NCBI GenBank assembly: GCA_036417435.1
Contig: CM070903.1
Location: 84,065,501-84,129,500 of the forward strand
Direction: 5' to 3'
DNA from: Inia geoffrensis
Taxonomy: Eukaryota > Chordata > Mammalia > Artiodactyla > Iniidae
DNA length: 64,000 bases
In this document: piece by piece, positions 1-11,224 of the stretch
How the letters are laid out: each line of letters begins with the position of its first letter
Numbering within the stretch: position 1 is the stretch's first letter
Program-made: the position numbers and the translations under genes
Notes under the pieces: model-generated
What the model was told of the DNA's origin: nothing
The model's input: the letters and a program-made list of their open reading frames with translations, nothing else
Database searches by the model: none

Positions 1-194
1 AACCTGTCCTGGTGTCCTGGGACAGAATCTAGGAGCGTGGGGACTGGCAGACAGAGTTAGGAGAGACACTTAACTTCTTTTGTACCTCTGATTGTTTTAT
101 CATGTACAAAAGAAAGAATATGGGTAATACGCTCGATTTTTTTTTTCAACGAAATCAAAATTAAAACTGTACTAAGGGCACAGAACTATCTAGT

Positions 195-735
195 AAACCG
201 TGAGGAACGCACGGAGCCCAGTTCTGCCAGGCTGCCCCCGGCTGTGCCTGATGTGCTCCACGGCCACCCTCTTGTTAAAGGGGTTCCGGCCTGAGAATGG
301 CCGGGGTGCCAGGGCCCCTCACCCCCGCGCAGTTCCTCTCCCCTCCTAGGGACTGGGGCGGAGGTCAGGAACTCAGCCCGGAGCCCACCTCTGCGCAGGC
401 GAGGGGCTGCGGGGACGCTGCGGCGCATGGCGCGACTGCCCGCCCCAGCGGGCGCCCAAGGGAGGAGCGCGCCTCCCACGGCGCCACACTTTCTTTTCCT
501 GCCTCAGCCTGGAGGTCCGGCCTCGCAGCTCGCCCGGAAGAGTGTCCAGACTGGGTGGTGTACCCGCCCCTCCTGGGTCGTTTGTATCCTCAGCGCCTGG
601 CACCACACCAGATTCGGGAGGCAGAGGCTGCTCGGGGGAGGAAGCTTCGCGTTCTGCGTCGGTGCCCAAAGCTAGGCCCCAGCACTGCTGTGCCTTCTTA
701 TGCCACGCCCGCCCGGGCGAGGGCAGACCGACCCC
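195..735. promoter_or_regulatory. CpG island, probable promoter/first-exon region of an unidentified gene
   Basis: This is the only strongly CpG-dense stretch in the window, with many CG dinucleotides in a G+C-rich 540-bp block between AT-rich flanks. Visible promoter-type motifs include a GC-box-like core (ctggggcggaggt, about 352-364), an NRF1-like tgcgcaggcg (about 392-401) and ggcgcatggcgc (about 422-433). CpG islands normally mark transcription starts of widely expressed genes. Open frames run through it on both strands (for example 297-785 plus, 186-479 minus), but GC-rich DNA lacks stop codons by composition and I recognise no protein family. Transcript direction cannot be decided; no TATA box or clear splice donor stands out. 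Confidence 0.6.
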
Positions 736-780
736 AGGTACCCGGAGGTTACACGCCTAATCTAGGGAGATGGATGAGTC

Positions 781-1531
781 ACTGATGGATGGACTGATTC
801 TTAGATCTTTTCTGCGTGCACTATTTCTCCAGCTCCTTCTAAGCACTCGGGAGGAATCGGCGAACAAAACAAAGCTCCCCGGCGCTCTCAGATCTAGAGT
901 GGGAGGTGGCAGTGACCTGATTAGTTCATATATTGATGTTTAGCCCTAAGTGTCTACACCACCTCCTCCTACACCCTATTAAAAGCAAACTTTCCTTGAC
1001 AAATTGCTCTCCATTGTGCACCAAGGGAGCCAGCAAGTGGCAAAAGCATGCTGATTGGGGGAGGGTGTGGGCAGGAAGAGGTATGAAGTTGGGAAACACA
1101 ATGCCTACGTTAAGCAGAGACATTTTTTTTCATTCGTAAAACATCATTTATCATCATCATTGGGGCTTCTCAAAATTTCCCAAGTGCCCCCAACCTCTTT
1201 TTTAGTCGCTAATGTTTGAAAAGAAAGAAAGGATGGCAGTTTCATTCTGCAAGGTCATAAAAACACTTCTCTTCACTCGTTATTTAACAGTTTCTGGCAA
1301 GATGGTTGAGATGCCAGATGTGGTGACAGTTCGTCAGAAGAAAAAGCACAAGTTTGAAAGGCAAATGATAGGGATACATGAATGTCCTCAATGGGAATAA
1401 CAAGGTTGAATGACCAGACACCTGTGCCCCAAATGTCCGATTAACAGGAAGCATGGAGCAATGACAAAGGGATCAAACCCAGAGCGCGCTGCCAGACAAG
1501 AGGAGCTCCAAACAGGCCCTTCCCAGGCATG
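781..1531. other. Anonymous intergenic sequence
   Basis: Mixed-composition sequence downstream of the CpG island. No repeat family, coding exon or RNA gene was recognised. It could hold an unannotated first intron if the island drives rightward transcription. Confidence 0.4.
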
Positions 1532-1575
1532 TTTCTTTTCTTTCTTCCTTCCTTCCTTTCTTTCTTTCTTCCTCT
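1532..1575. repeat. (TTTC)n/(TTCC)n pyrimidine microsatellite
   Basis: Runs of tttc and ttcc units abut the 3' end of the minus-strand L1 to the right, so the tract probably grew from that L1's poly(A) tail. Confidence 0.75.
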
Positions 1576-2560
1576 TGTGATGAAAACTTTTAAGATCTAC
1601 CGTCTTAGCAGCTTTCAAATATACAATACAGTATTATTAACTGTACCCCCATGCTGTACATTACATCCCCATGACTTATTTATTTGATAGCTGGGAGTTT
1701 ATATTTTTTAACCCTCTCCTCTCATTTCACCCACCCCCTCTCTGGTGACCACCAGTCTGTTCTCTCTATCCATGAGCTTGCATTTGTTTGGTTTTTGTTT
1801 GTTTTTAGATTCCACATGTCAGTGGGATCATACGGTACCTGTCTTTCTCTGTCTGACTTATTTCACTTAGCGTAATGCCCTCAAGGTCCATCCATGTTGT
1901 TGCAAATGGCAAGATTTCCTTCTTTTTTATGGCTGAATAATATTCCATTGTACATATGTACACTGCATTTTCTTTGTCAATTCATCCATTGACAGACACT
2001 TAGGTTGCTTCCATATCTTGGCTATTTTAAATAATGCTACAATGAACATTGGGGTGCAGATGTCTTTTCTAATTAGTATTTTTATTTCCTTTGGATAAAT
2101 ACCCAGAAGTGAATTGTTGAATCACGTGGTAGTTCTATTTTTAATTTTTCAAGGGACCTCCATATGGTTTTCCATAGTGGCTGCACCAATGTAGATTCCC
2201 ACCAACAGTGCACAAGTGTTCCCTTTTCTCCACATCCTCACCAACACTTGTTATTTCTTGTCTTTTTGATGACAGCCATTCTGACAGGTGTGAGGTGATA
2301 TCTCATTGTAGTTTTGATTTACATTTCCCTGATGATTAGTGACGTTGGACACCTTTTCATTCGCTTGTTGACCATCTGCGTGTCTTCTTTGGAAAAATAT
2401 CTATTCAGATCTGCCCATTTTTAAATCAGATTGTTTATTTTTTTTACTACTGAGTTGTATGAGTTCTTTACATATTTTGGATATTAATACCTTATCAGAT
2501 TTATGATTTGCAAATATCTTTTCCTATTCGGTTGGTTGTCTTTAACCAGTCGTTTTTCTT
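1576..2560 (-). mobile_element. L1 LINE 3' fragment, minus strand, 5'-truncated
   Basis: On the minus strand this reads from the ORF2 C-terminal coding region (the conserved stretch around 2278-2305 and the block near 2160-2230) into the L1 3' UTR, ending beside the pyrimidine tract at 1575. It is diverged, with no open frame of useful length, and resembles the older L1MA class more than the L1 copies at 6131 and 16669. The 5' end fades out near 2555-2560. Confidence 0.85.
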
Positions 2561-4100
2561 AAGCTGCAAATCAGAGTAGTTTGTGCCGTATTTAGTTTCA
2601 GGACTTTTTTTTTCTTTTCTTGTAATTTGACACTACCTGCCTATTTAAGTGGCATCCTGTGTGAAACCTACATTCACACACAGGATTTATATGCAGACAA
2701 AACAGCATACCATGATTTACCTGTAGACAGAGTCAAGTTCAGAAAATTACTATCAATGATCCTACCAAACTCAATACCCCCTTTTTGTAACAAATACTTT
2801 GTAAAGGTCCTTTACTATCTTGCACTGAAATTCATAGATAATATAATCTGTCTACATACATGATTGCAAAGACTAGAGATAGATAGATGATATATAGATA
2901 GATGATATATAGATAGATGACACTATAATATCTGTCAATGCCTCCCAGCCACAGACCCTCAGGAACACACTTACAGTTGAATAAGTTAAATCTATTGCTC
3001 TTTGCAAGGAGGGAGAATATGCACCACAGGGAAATGTGGTAGAAGGGACTTGGAGGATTTAGGTTTGTGTTAGGTGACTTTCAGGAGGATTCACGGAAGT
3101 GGTGCTTTGCTTTGGATTAGATGCTGCTGAGAAGTGGGAATCATTCTATAGTTGGGTCTTTTGATAAATGTGACCCAGAAGGAGGGTAGATTAGAGTAAG
3201 ACTAAAGGTATCATTGTAAAGGAGCAGCAGACACCTGTACTAGCCAAGATAGGGAGATGTTTAGTCATTCCTCTGGTTTGGACCACGATCACATTCGTCT
3301 GTGTTCAGACGTGATTACAGAGTGTTCTTGTTTTTGTCTAGATCCATCAAGGTCTCCGAGTGGCTTCGTCTCATACTGGCGATCTGTGAAATTGTTGATG
3401 TGCAACAGGAGAACCCAATGCTGAGCAGTGAGTGCCAGGCCAACTCCCAGGTGTCATGGATGGCTTCTCATTTTCATATCCTAAGTGAAATTAAAAGGAG
3501 ACATAAAAATGATCCATAATGAAATAATGTACATTTTGATATATAAATGCTCCAGCATAACTATATTAGAACACATAATAGAGTCAGATGATTGCCCTCC
3601 CTTATATGAGTCAGTTTGGGTTTCAAAGTAAGAATATTGGAAGTGTTTCCTTACAATAAATGCAGAAGAATGAAAGAGAGTGGTTCCAATTATCATCAGA
3701 ATTTAAATTAGTGTTAAGATATATAATAACACACCAGGCTCATTTGTATATGGTAAGAGAAGGAAGGAATAACCTTAATGGAAACAGGAATAAAATAACA
3801 TTTTAAGCAAATTATAGGCTGTCAAGGAAGAAAACATAAAGAACAATATTCTCATGACATTAGCCTTACTGTGAGTAGTGAAGAAAAAAAAACCTTTTTG
3901 TATGACATGGAGGAAAAGAGTGATGAAATATCTCAGAGATCTTATCTCCTGTCTTGGAATTTCAATACTCATTCAGTGCATGCATATTAGTATTTAAAAA
4001 GACCTTGAAGATCAGATACAATAAACCCAAAGATAATGCATATTTTAATATAATGGGATTCTCTCCAGGCCCCTGACCAGCCCTTGTTGCCAAACCTGTC
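2561..4100. other. AT-rich anonymous intergenic sequence
   Basis: No gene or confidently named repeat. Short open frames (2627-2863 plus, 3301-3519 plus, 3481-3696 minus, 3775-3972 minus) have no recognisable similarity and no coding-like features. A GATA-type microsatellite lies at 2876-2921. Confidence 0.4.
2876..2921. repeat. GATA-type microsatellite with a 15-bp higher-order unit
   Basis: Agat units organised in a roughly threefold repeat of agatagatgatatat starting at 2881. Confidence 0.8.
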
Positions 4101-4104
4101 TCAA

Positions 4105-4175
4105 ACTGAGGCAGACGAAAAGGATAATAACACTCACCCTACAAGGTTGGTGCTATGATTAAAGATAATGTTTGG
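4105..4175 (+). repeat. MIR SINE fragment, split by an L1 insertion
   Basis: Reads like the central MIR segment (ggataataacactcaccctac, then a gattaaa-like stretch), diverged. It is interrupted at 4175 by the L1 that follows; any continuation past 5209 is too weak to call. Confidence 0.5.
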
Positions 4176-5198
4176 TAGCTCATACAGCTCAATAACAAAA
4201 AAACAAACAACACAATCAAAAACTGGGCAGAAGACCTAAATAGACATTTCTCCAAAGAAGGCTTACAGATGGCCAATAAGCACATGAAAAGATGCTCAAC
4301 ATCACTAATTATCAGAGAAATGCAAATCAAAACCACAACGAGATACCACCTCACACCAGTCAGAATGGCCATCATTTAAAAGTCTACAAATAATAAATGC
4401 TGGAGAGGGTGTGGAGAAAAGGGAACCCTCCTACACTGTTGCTGGAAGTGTAACTTGGTGCAGCCACTGTGGAAAACAGTATGGAAGTTCCTCAAAAAAC
4501 TAAAAATAGAGTTGCCATATGATCCAGCAATCCCACTCCTGGGCATACATCCAGACAAAGCTATAATTCAAAAAGATACGTGCACCCCAATGTTCATAGC
4601 AGCACTCTTTACAATAGCCAAGACATGGAAGCAACCTAAGTGTCCATCGACAGATGAATGGATAAAGAAGATGTGGTACATATAGACAATGGAATACTAC
4701 TGATACTAAGTCATATAAATGGATGAAATAATGCCATTTGCAGCAACATGGATGGACCTAGAGATTATCAGATTAAGTGAAGTAATCAGAAAGAAAAATA
4801 CAAATACCATATGATATTGCTTATATATGGAATCTAAAATATGACACAAATGAACTATTCTATGAAACAGAAACAGATTCAGACATAGAAAACAGACTTG
4901 CGGTTGCCAAGGAGGAGGGTAAGGGGGGAGGGCTGGATTGGGAGTTTGGGGCAAGTAGTTGCAAACTGTTATATATATGTATAACTGAACCACTTTGCTC
5001 TACACCAGAAACTAACACAACTCTGTAGGGAATTCCTTGGCTGTCCAATGGTTAGGACTCTGTGCTTTCACTGCCGACGGCATGGGTTCAACTAAGGTTT
5101 CACAAGCTGCAGCAGCGTGGCCTAAATAAATTAATTAATTAATATTTTTAAAAATTGTGAATCAACCATGCTTCAATAAAATAATTTAAAAAAAAAAA
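4176..5198 (+). mobile_element. L1 LINE 3' end with 11-bp TSD; carries a nested CHR SINE
   Basis: A plus-strand, 5'-truncated L1 covering the ORF2 C-terminal region (about 4200-4760) and 3' UTR, ending in a poly(A) run. An 11-bp direct repeat, ataatgtttgg, occurs at 4165-4175 and 5199-5209 and fits a target-site duplication. A partial ORF2 frame is visible at 4455-4685. A CHR-type SINE at 5028-5150 interrupts the 3' UTR: the L1 end sequence continues on its far side up to 5198. Confidence 0.85.
5028..5150 (+). mobile_element. CHR-family SINE (short subtype) inside L1 3' UTR
   Basis: The tRNA-Glu-like head begins gggaattccttggctgtcc and a box-B-like ggttcaactaagg follows. It ends in an (aattaatt)-type tail. 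This short subtype consists of little more than the tRNA-derived part. The L1 3' UTR on both sides shows that it inserted after the L1. Confidence 0.8.
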
Positions 5199-5296
5199 AT
5201 AATGTTTGGAACATGTATAGTTCATGGTGCTCTAAAGCTAGCCATTGTCATCAGTTTAGTCTTTGGGCCCCATGCGCACGCATACGCGCCCGTGCA

Positions 5297-5298
5297 CA

Positions 5299-5342
<44 letters not shown>

Positions 5343-5345
5343 CAA
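5297..5345. repeat. (CA)n microsatellite
   Basis: About 20 CA dinucleotides, flanked on the left by alternating purine-pyrimidine sequence (cgcacgcatacgcgcccgtg) capable of Z-DNA. Confidence 0.95.
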
Positions 5346-5657
5346 AGATGGAGAGGTAGGATGTGTGCTTGCTTGAGTCTCCATGATTACATGGAAGGTG
5401 CTTGATTGAGTAGTGTGTGTGGTCGAGTTTGCAGGAGAATCCCAGGCGACGCTGTTGCAGGCTTTTGACAGTGCAGGCCGGGTATGGGGGGATCACAGGA
5501 GATGGAGAGGACAGGTTGAACATAACTGAGTTGGAGCTTGCTCAGTTGGGTATGTGGATACTTGTGTACAACATGCTTCAATATATTTACCTCTGTGCCT
5601 TTTTTTGATAGTACAGACCTCTGGGAAAATAGTTTTTATTAACATCACAAAAATTCA

Positions 5658-5865
5658 GGGACTTCCCTTGTGATCCAGTGGGTAAGACTCTGCACTCCCA
5701 ATGCAGGGGGCCCAGGTTCAATACCTGGTCAGGGAACTAGATCCCGCATGCATGCCGCAACTAAGAGTCTGCATGCCGCAACTAAGAGTCTGCATGCCAC
5801 AACTAGGAGTCTGCATGCTGCAACTGAGACCCAGCACGGCCAAAATAAATAAATATATATTTTTT
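5658..5865 (+). mobile_element. CHR-family SINE with an internal 21-bp tandem array
   Basis: The tRNA-Glu-derived head (gggacttcccttgtgatcc; box B ggttcaatacctggtc) is followed by a body in which the 21-bp unit gcatgccgcaactaagagtct is repeated about 3.9 times (5750-5831), then ggccaaaataaataaata. An open frame at 5670-5852 is an artefact of the 21-bp periodicity, since 21 is divisible by 3. Confidence 0.9.
5750..5831 (+). repeat. 21-bp tandem repeat inside the SINE body
   Basis: Copies at 5750-5770, 5771-5791 and 5792-5812 plus a partial copy at 5813-5831. The first two are identical. The third has two changes, and the fourth diverges at its end. Confidence 0.9.
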
Positions 5866-6130
5866 TTAATTGCAAAAACTGCAGCCCTACATTTTACATG
5901 CTTGACTTTTGGACCCCATTTGTTTCACTGTGGCCTCGGGTTCTTTCGCTTCATCGGGTCATGGGGAATAGACGCTGAATTGGAAGAGTAGACAAGAGGC
6001 CTTAGAGAAGTCAGCACTGGGGCTGTATCAGAGTAACAGCGAAAATCCTGAAAAACGGCAAGGAATCCAAAATAAACAAAACACAATTTTCTTTGCATTG
6101 TGTTAAACATCTGTTGCTAATTTTTTTTAA

Positions 6131-6952
6131 TCATTTTTTGAAAACATCTTTATTGGGGTATAATTGCTTTACAATGGTGTGTTCGTTTCTGCTGTATCAC
6201 AAAGTGAATCAGCTATACGTATACATATATCCCCATATCCCCTCCCTCTTGCATCTCCCTCCCACCCTCCCTATCCCACCCCTCTAGGCGGTCACAAAGC
6301 ACCGAGCTGATCTCCCTGTGCTATGCGGCTGCTTCCCACTAGCTACCTATTTTACATTTGGTAGTGTATATATGTCCATGCCACTCTCTCACTTCGTCCC
6401 AGCTTACCCTTCCCCCTCCCCATATCCTCAAGTCCATTCTCTAGTAGGTCTGTGTCTTTATTCCTGTCTTACCCCTAGGTTCCTCATGACATTTTTTTTT
6501 CCTTAGATTCCATATATATGTGTTAGCATACGGTATTTGTCTTTCTCTTTCTGACTTACTTCACTCTGTATGACAGACTCTAGGTCCATCCACCTCACTA
6601 CAAATAACTCAGTTTCGTTTCTTTTTATGGCTAATATTCCATTGTGTATATGTGCCACATCTTCTTTATCCATTCATTCATCCGATGATGGACACTTAGG
6701 TTGTTTCCATCTCTGGGCTATTGTAAATAGAGCTGCAATGAACATTTTGGTACATGACTCCATTTGAATTATGGTTTTCTCAGGGTATATGCCCAGTAGT
6801 GGGATTGTTGGATCATATGGTATTTCTATTTGTAGTTTTTTAAGGAACCTCCATACTGTTCTCCATAGTGGCTGTACCAATTCACATTCCCACCAGCAGT
6901 GCAAGAGTGTTCCGTTTTCTCCACACCCTCTCCAGCATTTATTGTTTCTAGA
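6131..6952 (-). mobile_element. L1 LINE, 822 bp, 5'-truncated, perfect 17-bp TSD
   Basis: Minus-strand L1 3' end: 3' UTR at 6131-6660 and the ORF2 C-terminus at about 6660-6952 (open frame 6674-6904 on the minus strand retains the conserved ORF2 C-terminal core). Exact direct repeats ttgctaattttttttaa at 6114-6130 and 6953-6969 are the TSD; read on the minus strand this begins TT-AAAA, the preferred L1 endonuclease site. The perfect TSD and limited decay suggest a fairly recent cetacean-lineage insertion. Confidence 0.93.
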
Positions 6953-6969
6953 TTGCTAATTTTTTTTAA

Positions 6970-8080
6970 TGGCCTACAAACCTATGTTGTCAGCAAATTA
7001 TAGCTGAGGCTCAATCTGTGGCACATAAAATTGATATAGGAAAAATGATTTCTATGAAATCATTTTCAAGGGTTTCATTTTACTGTCAATGCCTCTGTAT
7101 CAATTGTCATTAACTTTGAAAGTAAATTTCCACTGTGGCTTTTTTATCCCTTAACCTCATCCATGTGAGCAGAGGGCTTCCTTATCCCCCAGGGTGCTCT
7201 CGTCCACTAGAAGTCAAAATTTCCTAGCCTGATCCCAACTCACAGCTGATGTTCAACAGCTTTCACCATCTCTGAATTTTCTTAGAACAGTATCATCAGA
7301 ATTCAGTGGAATAAAAATAACATTTCAGTTGGATTTTTTCCTATCATCGTTCTAATGACCTCTCGTTTGCTGGTAATTTGACTTTACTCCCCCTACAATG
7401 TGTTGCTTACCCTATTTTGCAAGCCTTTATATTATTTCAAAATTCTAGCCTTCAAACTTTTCCTTTAAATCTCAGAAGTGTGATATGCTATCAACTTTAT
7501 AAATGTGTTTCTTTGTAAAATCTTCACTTTATCTTGATGGGGGGGTCACTGTTTATTAGAAAAGAACTGCAGAGTTGGCATGTTCGCAAAGGTTCAACGT
7601 GGGCAGATATAAAACCAAATTTTCAATATTCAACTGAATATTGTTGACTCTTTTCCTTTATATTTGACATTTTGTCATACAGGCCAAATCACTATATTCC
7701 TATGTAAATGCAGAATTACCATGAAGATGACGGTTAAAATGCGGACAGATTTGGTGACTCCAATAATACAAGAGGATTGCTGTCAGCAACTTCTCAAAAT
7801 GGTGAACTGAAATAAAACACAGTACAGTCTTTCCTTGATGTATGCCATTGTTGCTTCCCAGGAAATCTGCTATTTAACTAAACTTTGCCAATAAAACCAA
7901 AAAAGCATAAAAACACTTTGTGTTGGTTTGTGAAATGGAATTAGTTCTGGGCTCAAATAATTATAAGCAGGTTTTTCACCTACCTAATTCCAGGTTCAGT
8001 TAGATTCTAGAATTGGGTCATTATAAACAGGTTTTTCGCTTCTATTTAAAAGTCCTGAGGGACACAGGAGAAATCTTTTG
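6970..8080. other. Anonymous AT-rich intergenic sequence
   Basis: No coding potential or identifiable repeat was seen across this 1.1 kb. Confidence 0.4.
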
Positions 8081-8089
8081 TTGTGCCAG

Positions 8090-8215
8090 TGTGGCCCCAC
8101 TAAATGCCGGCAGTAACCCCTATTCATTATGACCAAAAAAAAAAAATACAAATTTCCAAAATTCTCTGGGGAGCAGTAGCGCCCTGCAGAGGACCATTAA
8201 TTTTTATGAAGATAC
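8090..8215 (-). mobile_element. MER5-like hAT DNA transposon fragment
   Basis: Order and wording match the MER5A end in reverse orientation: an agatgcc-type start (taaatgccggcagtaaccc), a gaccaaaa tract, then attctctggggagcagtagcgcc. It is degenerate, with a poly(A) expansion in the middle. MER5 is a non-autonomous hAT-Charlie element of early mammals. Confidence 0.55.
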
Positions 8216-8384
8216 AATTGCACATCTGTGGTTTATGATCTAAGTTACACCTGATTTACATAAAAATATGGTCACTCAAACATGATCAGGGCTGTTTTAA
8301 GAGCTTTATGAGGCTCAGTCCCTTACTTTGGAGGCCCTACTTCAATTATATCAAGCATTTAAAATGCACCCTCATCCTATAGTA

Positions 8385-8560
8385 ACTATACTAATAGCAA
8401 GACTGGCTATGTGCCATGCACCATTCTAAGTATTTTACAACAACCTTCTGAAGTAGGCACTATTATTATTCCCATTTTGCAGATGAGGAACAGGCACAGA
8501 GAGGCTCAGTGACTTGCCCCAAATCACACAGCTCCTAAGTGGGGGAGCCAAAATATTATA
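8385..8560 (-). repeat. MIR SINE
   Basis: A classic MIR block in antisense: cccattttgcagatgagg, then agaggctcagtgacttgcc, then aatcacacagctcctaagtgg. It is well preserved over the core. Confidence 0.85.
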
Positions 8561-8924
8561 CAAAGCTAGGCACTCTGATGCGGACATACTATGGCCTGTG
8601 TAACTCTTGTAGAGTTTGTATTTAAGAGTAATTTAAGACATCACTTATGAGTTAGTTGAGTTGCAGATGACTTAACCTTTGTCAATTTCAGTTGTGGAGC
8701 TTTTGTTTAGTGTTTTGAGCCAGTCATTTAATTTGAGGTCTCAAACATCCTTGTAAGGTCCTTAAAAGGCCCCCAGATCTCATACTAAGCCTGCACTGTT
8801 GAAAGCCTACAACAGCACCTTCCATGCAATCAGGGAGACCCACAGCAGCACTCACCTCCTCTCTCCTGGTTTTTAGTGTGTAGCTTCTAGAGCGCCATGA
8901 TCCATGCAATTGTTATCTCTAATT

Positions 8925-9060
8925 TTAGCACCCACCCTGTAGGATAAGTGTTATTATCTCAATTTATGGAAGATGAAACTGGTATCAGAATAAGTGACTC
9001 ATTCAATGTTCACATTGCCTAAGAAATGACAGAGCTGAGAATTCAGTCTTGGTCCTTAGG
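8925..9060 (-). repeat. MIR SINE, diverged
   Basis: Same order as the MIR core (gttattatctcaatttatg, then agatgaaactg, then a gtgactcattca-type segment and agagctgagaattcagtc), with more substitutions than the copy at 8385. Confidence 0.6.
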
Positions 9061-9397
9061 GGTCCAAAGTCTCGGCCCCCATGATCTCAGTTTGGGCCCC
9101 ATGGGGCTTTCCTGTCTCTTTGCCTAACACTCTTTTCCTAGTAATGGAACCTCAGCAGGTTTCCAAATGTCCTGCCACCCAGTTCCCATTAGCAAGAGAC
9201 ACAGCTACTAGTTCTTTCCCTACAGCCACTGTCATTCCATTTCAGAGCCGATTAAGCCCTCAGACCCTCATTAGAGCAAAGCTAACTACAGAGGTGGTTC
9301 TGGATGGGGAACTCCAGAAGACGATTTTCTCAATGCCAGACCTCACCTGCTCCTGTTTTCCTGGACACTAAAATCACCCATCACTTCTCCTGGCCAT
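9061..9397. other. Anonymous sequence; 97-codon frame of no recognised family
   Basis: A plus-strand frame (9081-9371) runs through this stretch without internal stops, but it shows no domain, signal peptide or family resemblance and most likely occurs by chance. Confidence 0.35.
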
Positions 9398-9465
9398 GCT
9401 TTTTTTTTTTTTTTTTTTACAAACAAAAAAATTTTATTGAAGTATAGCTGAATTATAATGTTGAC
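9398..9465 (-). mobile_element. Very short L1 3' end with long poly(T)
   Basis: About 20 T residues (the L1 poly(A) tail on the minus strand), then acaaacaaaaaaattttattgaagtatagctg-like sequence matching the last tens of bases of the L1 3' UTR. Severely 5'-truncated. Confidence 0.6.
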
Positions 9466-10864
9466 CATGCTTCTTAAAGGAGTTCCCTTTCCCCACAACC
9501 CCAGAGGCCATGGCTGCACCAAATTTCCCCCCCATCCTGGTTGCCTGAACCCCCGAGGGTCCAAAGAGCATGGGGAGCAGATGTTACCAGCTGGTTCCCC
9601 TTGCTCAAGACTGAGATGGGCTCCACGGGCCCTTCACTTGGAGGCCTCCGAGAATGAGGCTGAAACAGCCAAATTTTATTGGACATGTGGTAGAGAGAGC
9701 TGAGAGAAGCTAGGAAGTGGGGACACAGGAAGAGAGAAGCAAACAAGAGATCCCTTGTAGAGCCAGAGAGAGGGAGCATGCATGTGAACAAAAACAAGAG
9801 AGAGAAACTCAATCCCTGCCTTTCTGGTCCCCAAATCCTCCTGAGGTCTCCTACCCTTCCAATCCTTAGGCCTCGTGAAATCTGCCAGTATCCTTCCCAT
9901 AGATTCCTTTCTTGCAACCAAAGTTCCCTGCATCACCTGCTGAGCCCCACTGCAGCCTCAGGTGCTGAACCCCAGGGCAGGAGCAAAAAGGACTAGCTCA
10001 TCAGTCCCAACCCTCTCACCCCCATCCGGATCTGGGATCTGGCAGGTGGTGGCACTTAAGTGAGTTTTCTGAGCTCCTGTCACCTCTTCACCTCTGAGTA
10101 GCAAACACTCCAATAAATGATATGGAGTTGAGAGTGTGGGAACAATCTATTAAATATAAAAGATAGCAATGCCATAAAGGCTGGACTAACTCTGAAAAAA
10201 AAAAAGCTAGAAGCTAGGAGACCAGAAATTTCAGTACAAAGTGAAGATGTTCCAAAATGAGACTAGGAAAAATTTGACAAAACCTAGCATTTTCAAAGAA
10301 ACACTTCTGCCGTTTAATTGCAGAACTGCTGCAAAGGGCAGAGAAAACCTTCAGAAGTTTATTCCAAGGGGAAAAAAATAAAGAGGAACCAAATTGGGAT
10401 AGGTGTGGGAACAGTAGAAATGAAAGGGCTAGGGGTGTGGAGTTTGAATCTTAATGCGGCAGACATAAAAATAGAATATAGAAGAGAACTTGCATATGAT
10501 AAATACATTTGGGAACTATCAACTTGAAACCATGAAAATAGACCTGGTCTACCTGAAAATAAGTATGGTGTGGTTTGTAATATTTTTTAAGGTTACCAAC
10601 ATTTGGAGAATGTGATGAACAGTATAAATCTTCTTCCCAGGTAAAAAAAAAACACTCGTAACACAAAAATATACATAATTTTGCACGTAATTTCAGGAGG
10701 TACTCAGACTCCAAATACAGCAAAGACAGTTGGGAATTTATAGCCAATGAGCAGAGTGAGGAGGTCAGTGGATATACTAAGAATAATTTGCTTGGATATC
10801 AAGGGTAGAAGTATTCTTGATAGGTAAGCCAAAGTGATCAGATACCAAGGATAGGGGTATTCTC
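9466..10864. other. Anonymous intergenic sequence with antisense open frames
   Basis: Two overlapping minus-strand frames (9474-9917, 147 codons; 9676-9936, 86 codons) show low-complexity, non-conserved-looking composition and no recognised domain. No splice-bounded exon or RNA gene was seen. Confidence 0.35.
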
Positions 10865-10879
10865 AATACACTAACTTAG

Positions 10880-11209
10880 AGTTTCCCTGGTGGCGCAGTG
10901 GTTAAGAATCCGCCTGCCAGGGCAGGGGACACGGATTCGAGCCCTGGTCCGGGAAGATCTCACGTGGTGCGGAGCAACTAAGCCCGTGCACCACAACTAC
11001 TGGGCCTGCGCTCTAGAGCCCACGAGCCACAACTACTGAAGCCTGTGCACTTAGAGCCTGTGCTCCACAGCAAGAGAAACCACTGCAATGAGAAGCCCGC
11101 GCACCGCAATGAAGAGCAACCCCTGCTCACTACAACTAGAGAAAGCCCACACGCAGCAACGAAGACCCAATGCAGCCAAAAATAGATAAATTTATTTTTA
11201 AAATAAATA
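10880..11209 (+). mobile_element. CHR-2-type SINE (long subtype) with 15-bp TSD
   Basis: A full-length tRNA-Glu-derived SINE. The A-box region is ggtggcgcagtggttaagaa, box B is gattcgagccctggtccgg, and a body of gcaactaagcccgtgcacc-type motifs leads into an (aaat)n tail. Exact TSD aatacactaacttag at 10865-10879 and 11210-11224. Confidence 0.95.
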
Positions 11210-11224
11210 AATACACTAACTTAG

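Noticed and set aside
186..290. A minus-strand reading resembling KR-x-x-V-EHI-x-HS of ribosomal protein L21
   Set aside because: Only about ten residues resemble it, one residue is missing, and neighbouring DNA shows no RPL21 similarity; in a CpG-rich block this is probably chance.
297..785. 162-codon plus-strand frame through the CpG island
   Set aside because: Opposite-strand and other-phase frames are also open, the composition is Pro/Arg/Ala-rich as expected from G+C content, and no domain is recognisable.
5750..5831. Regularly repeated 21-bp units, considered as a CRISPR-like array
   Set aside because: There are no spacers between units; it is a tandem duplication in a SINE in a mammalian genome.
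10880..11209. tRNA-like A and B boxes, considered as a tRNA-Glu gene
   Set aside because: The tRNA-derived head is embedded in a full SINE with body, tail and TSD; the anticodon arm is degenerate.
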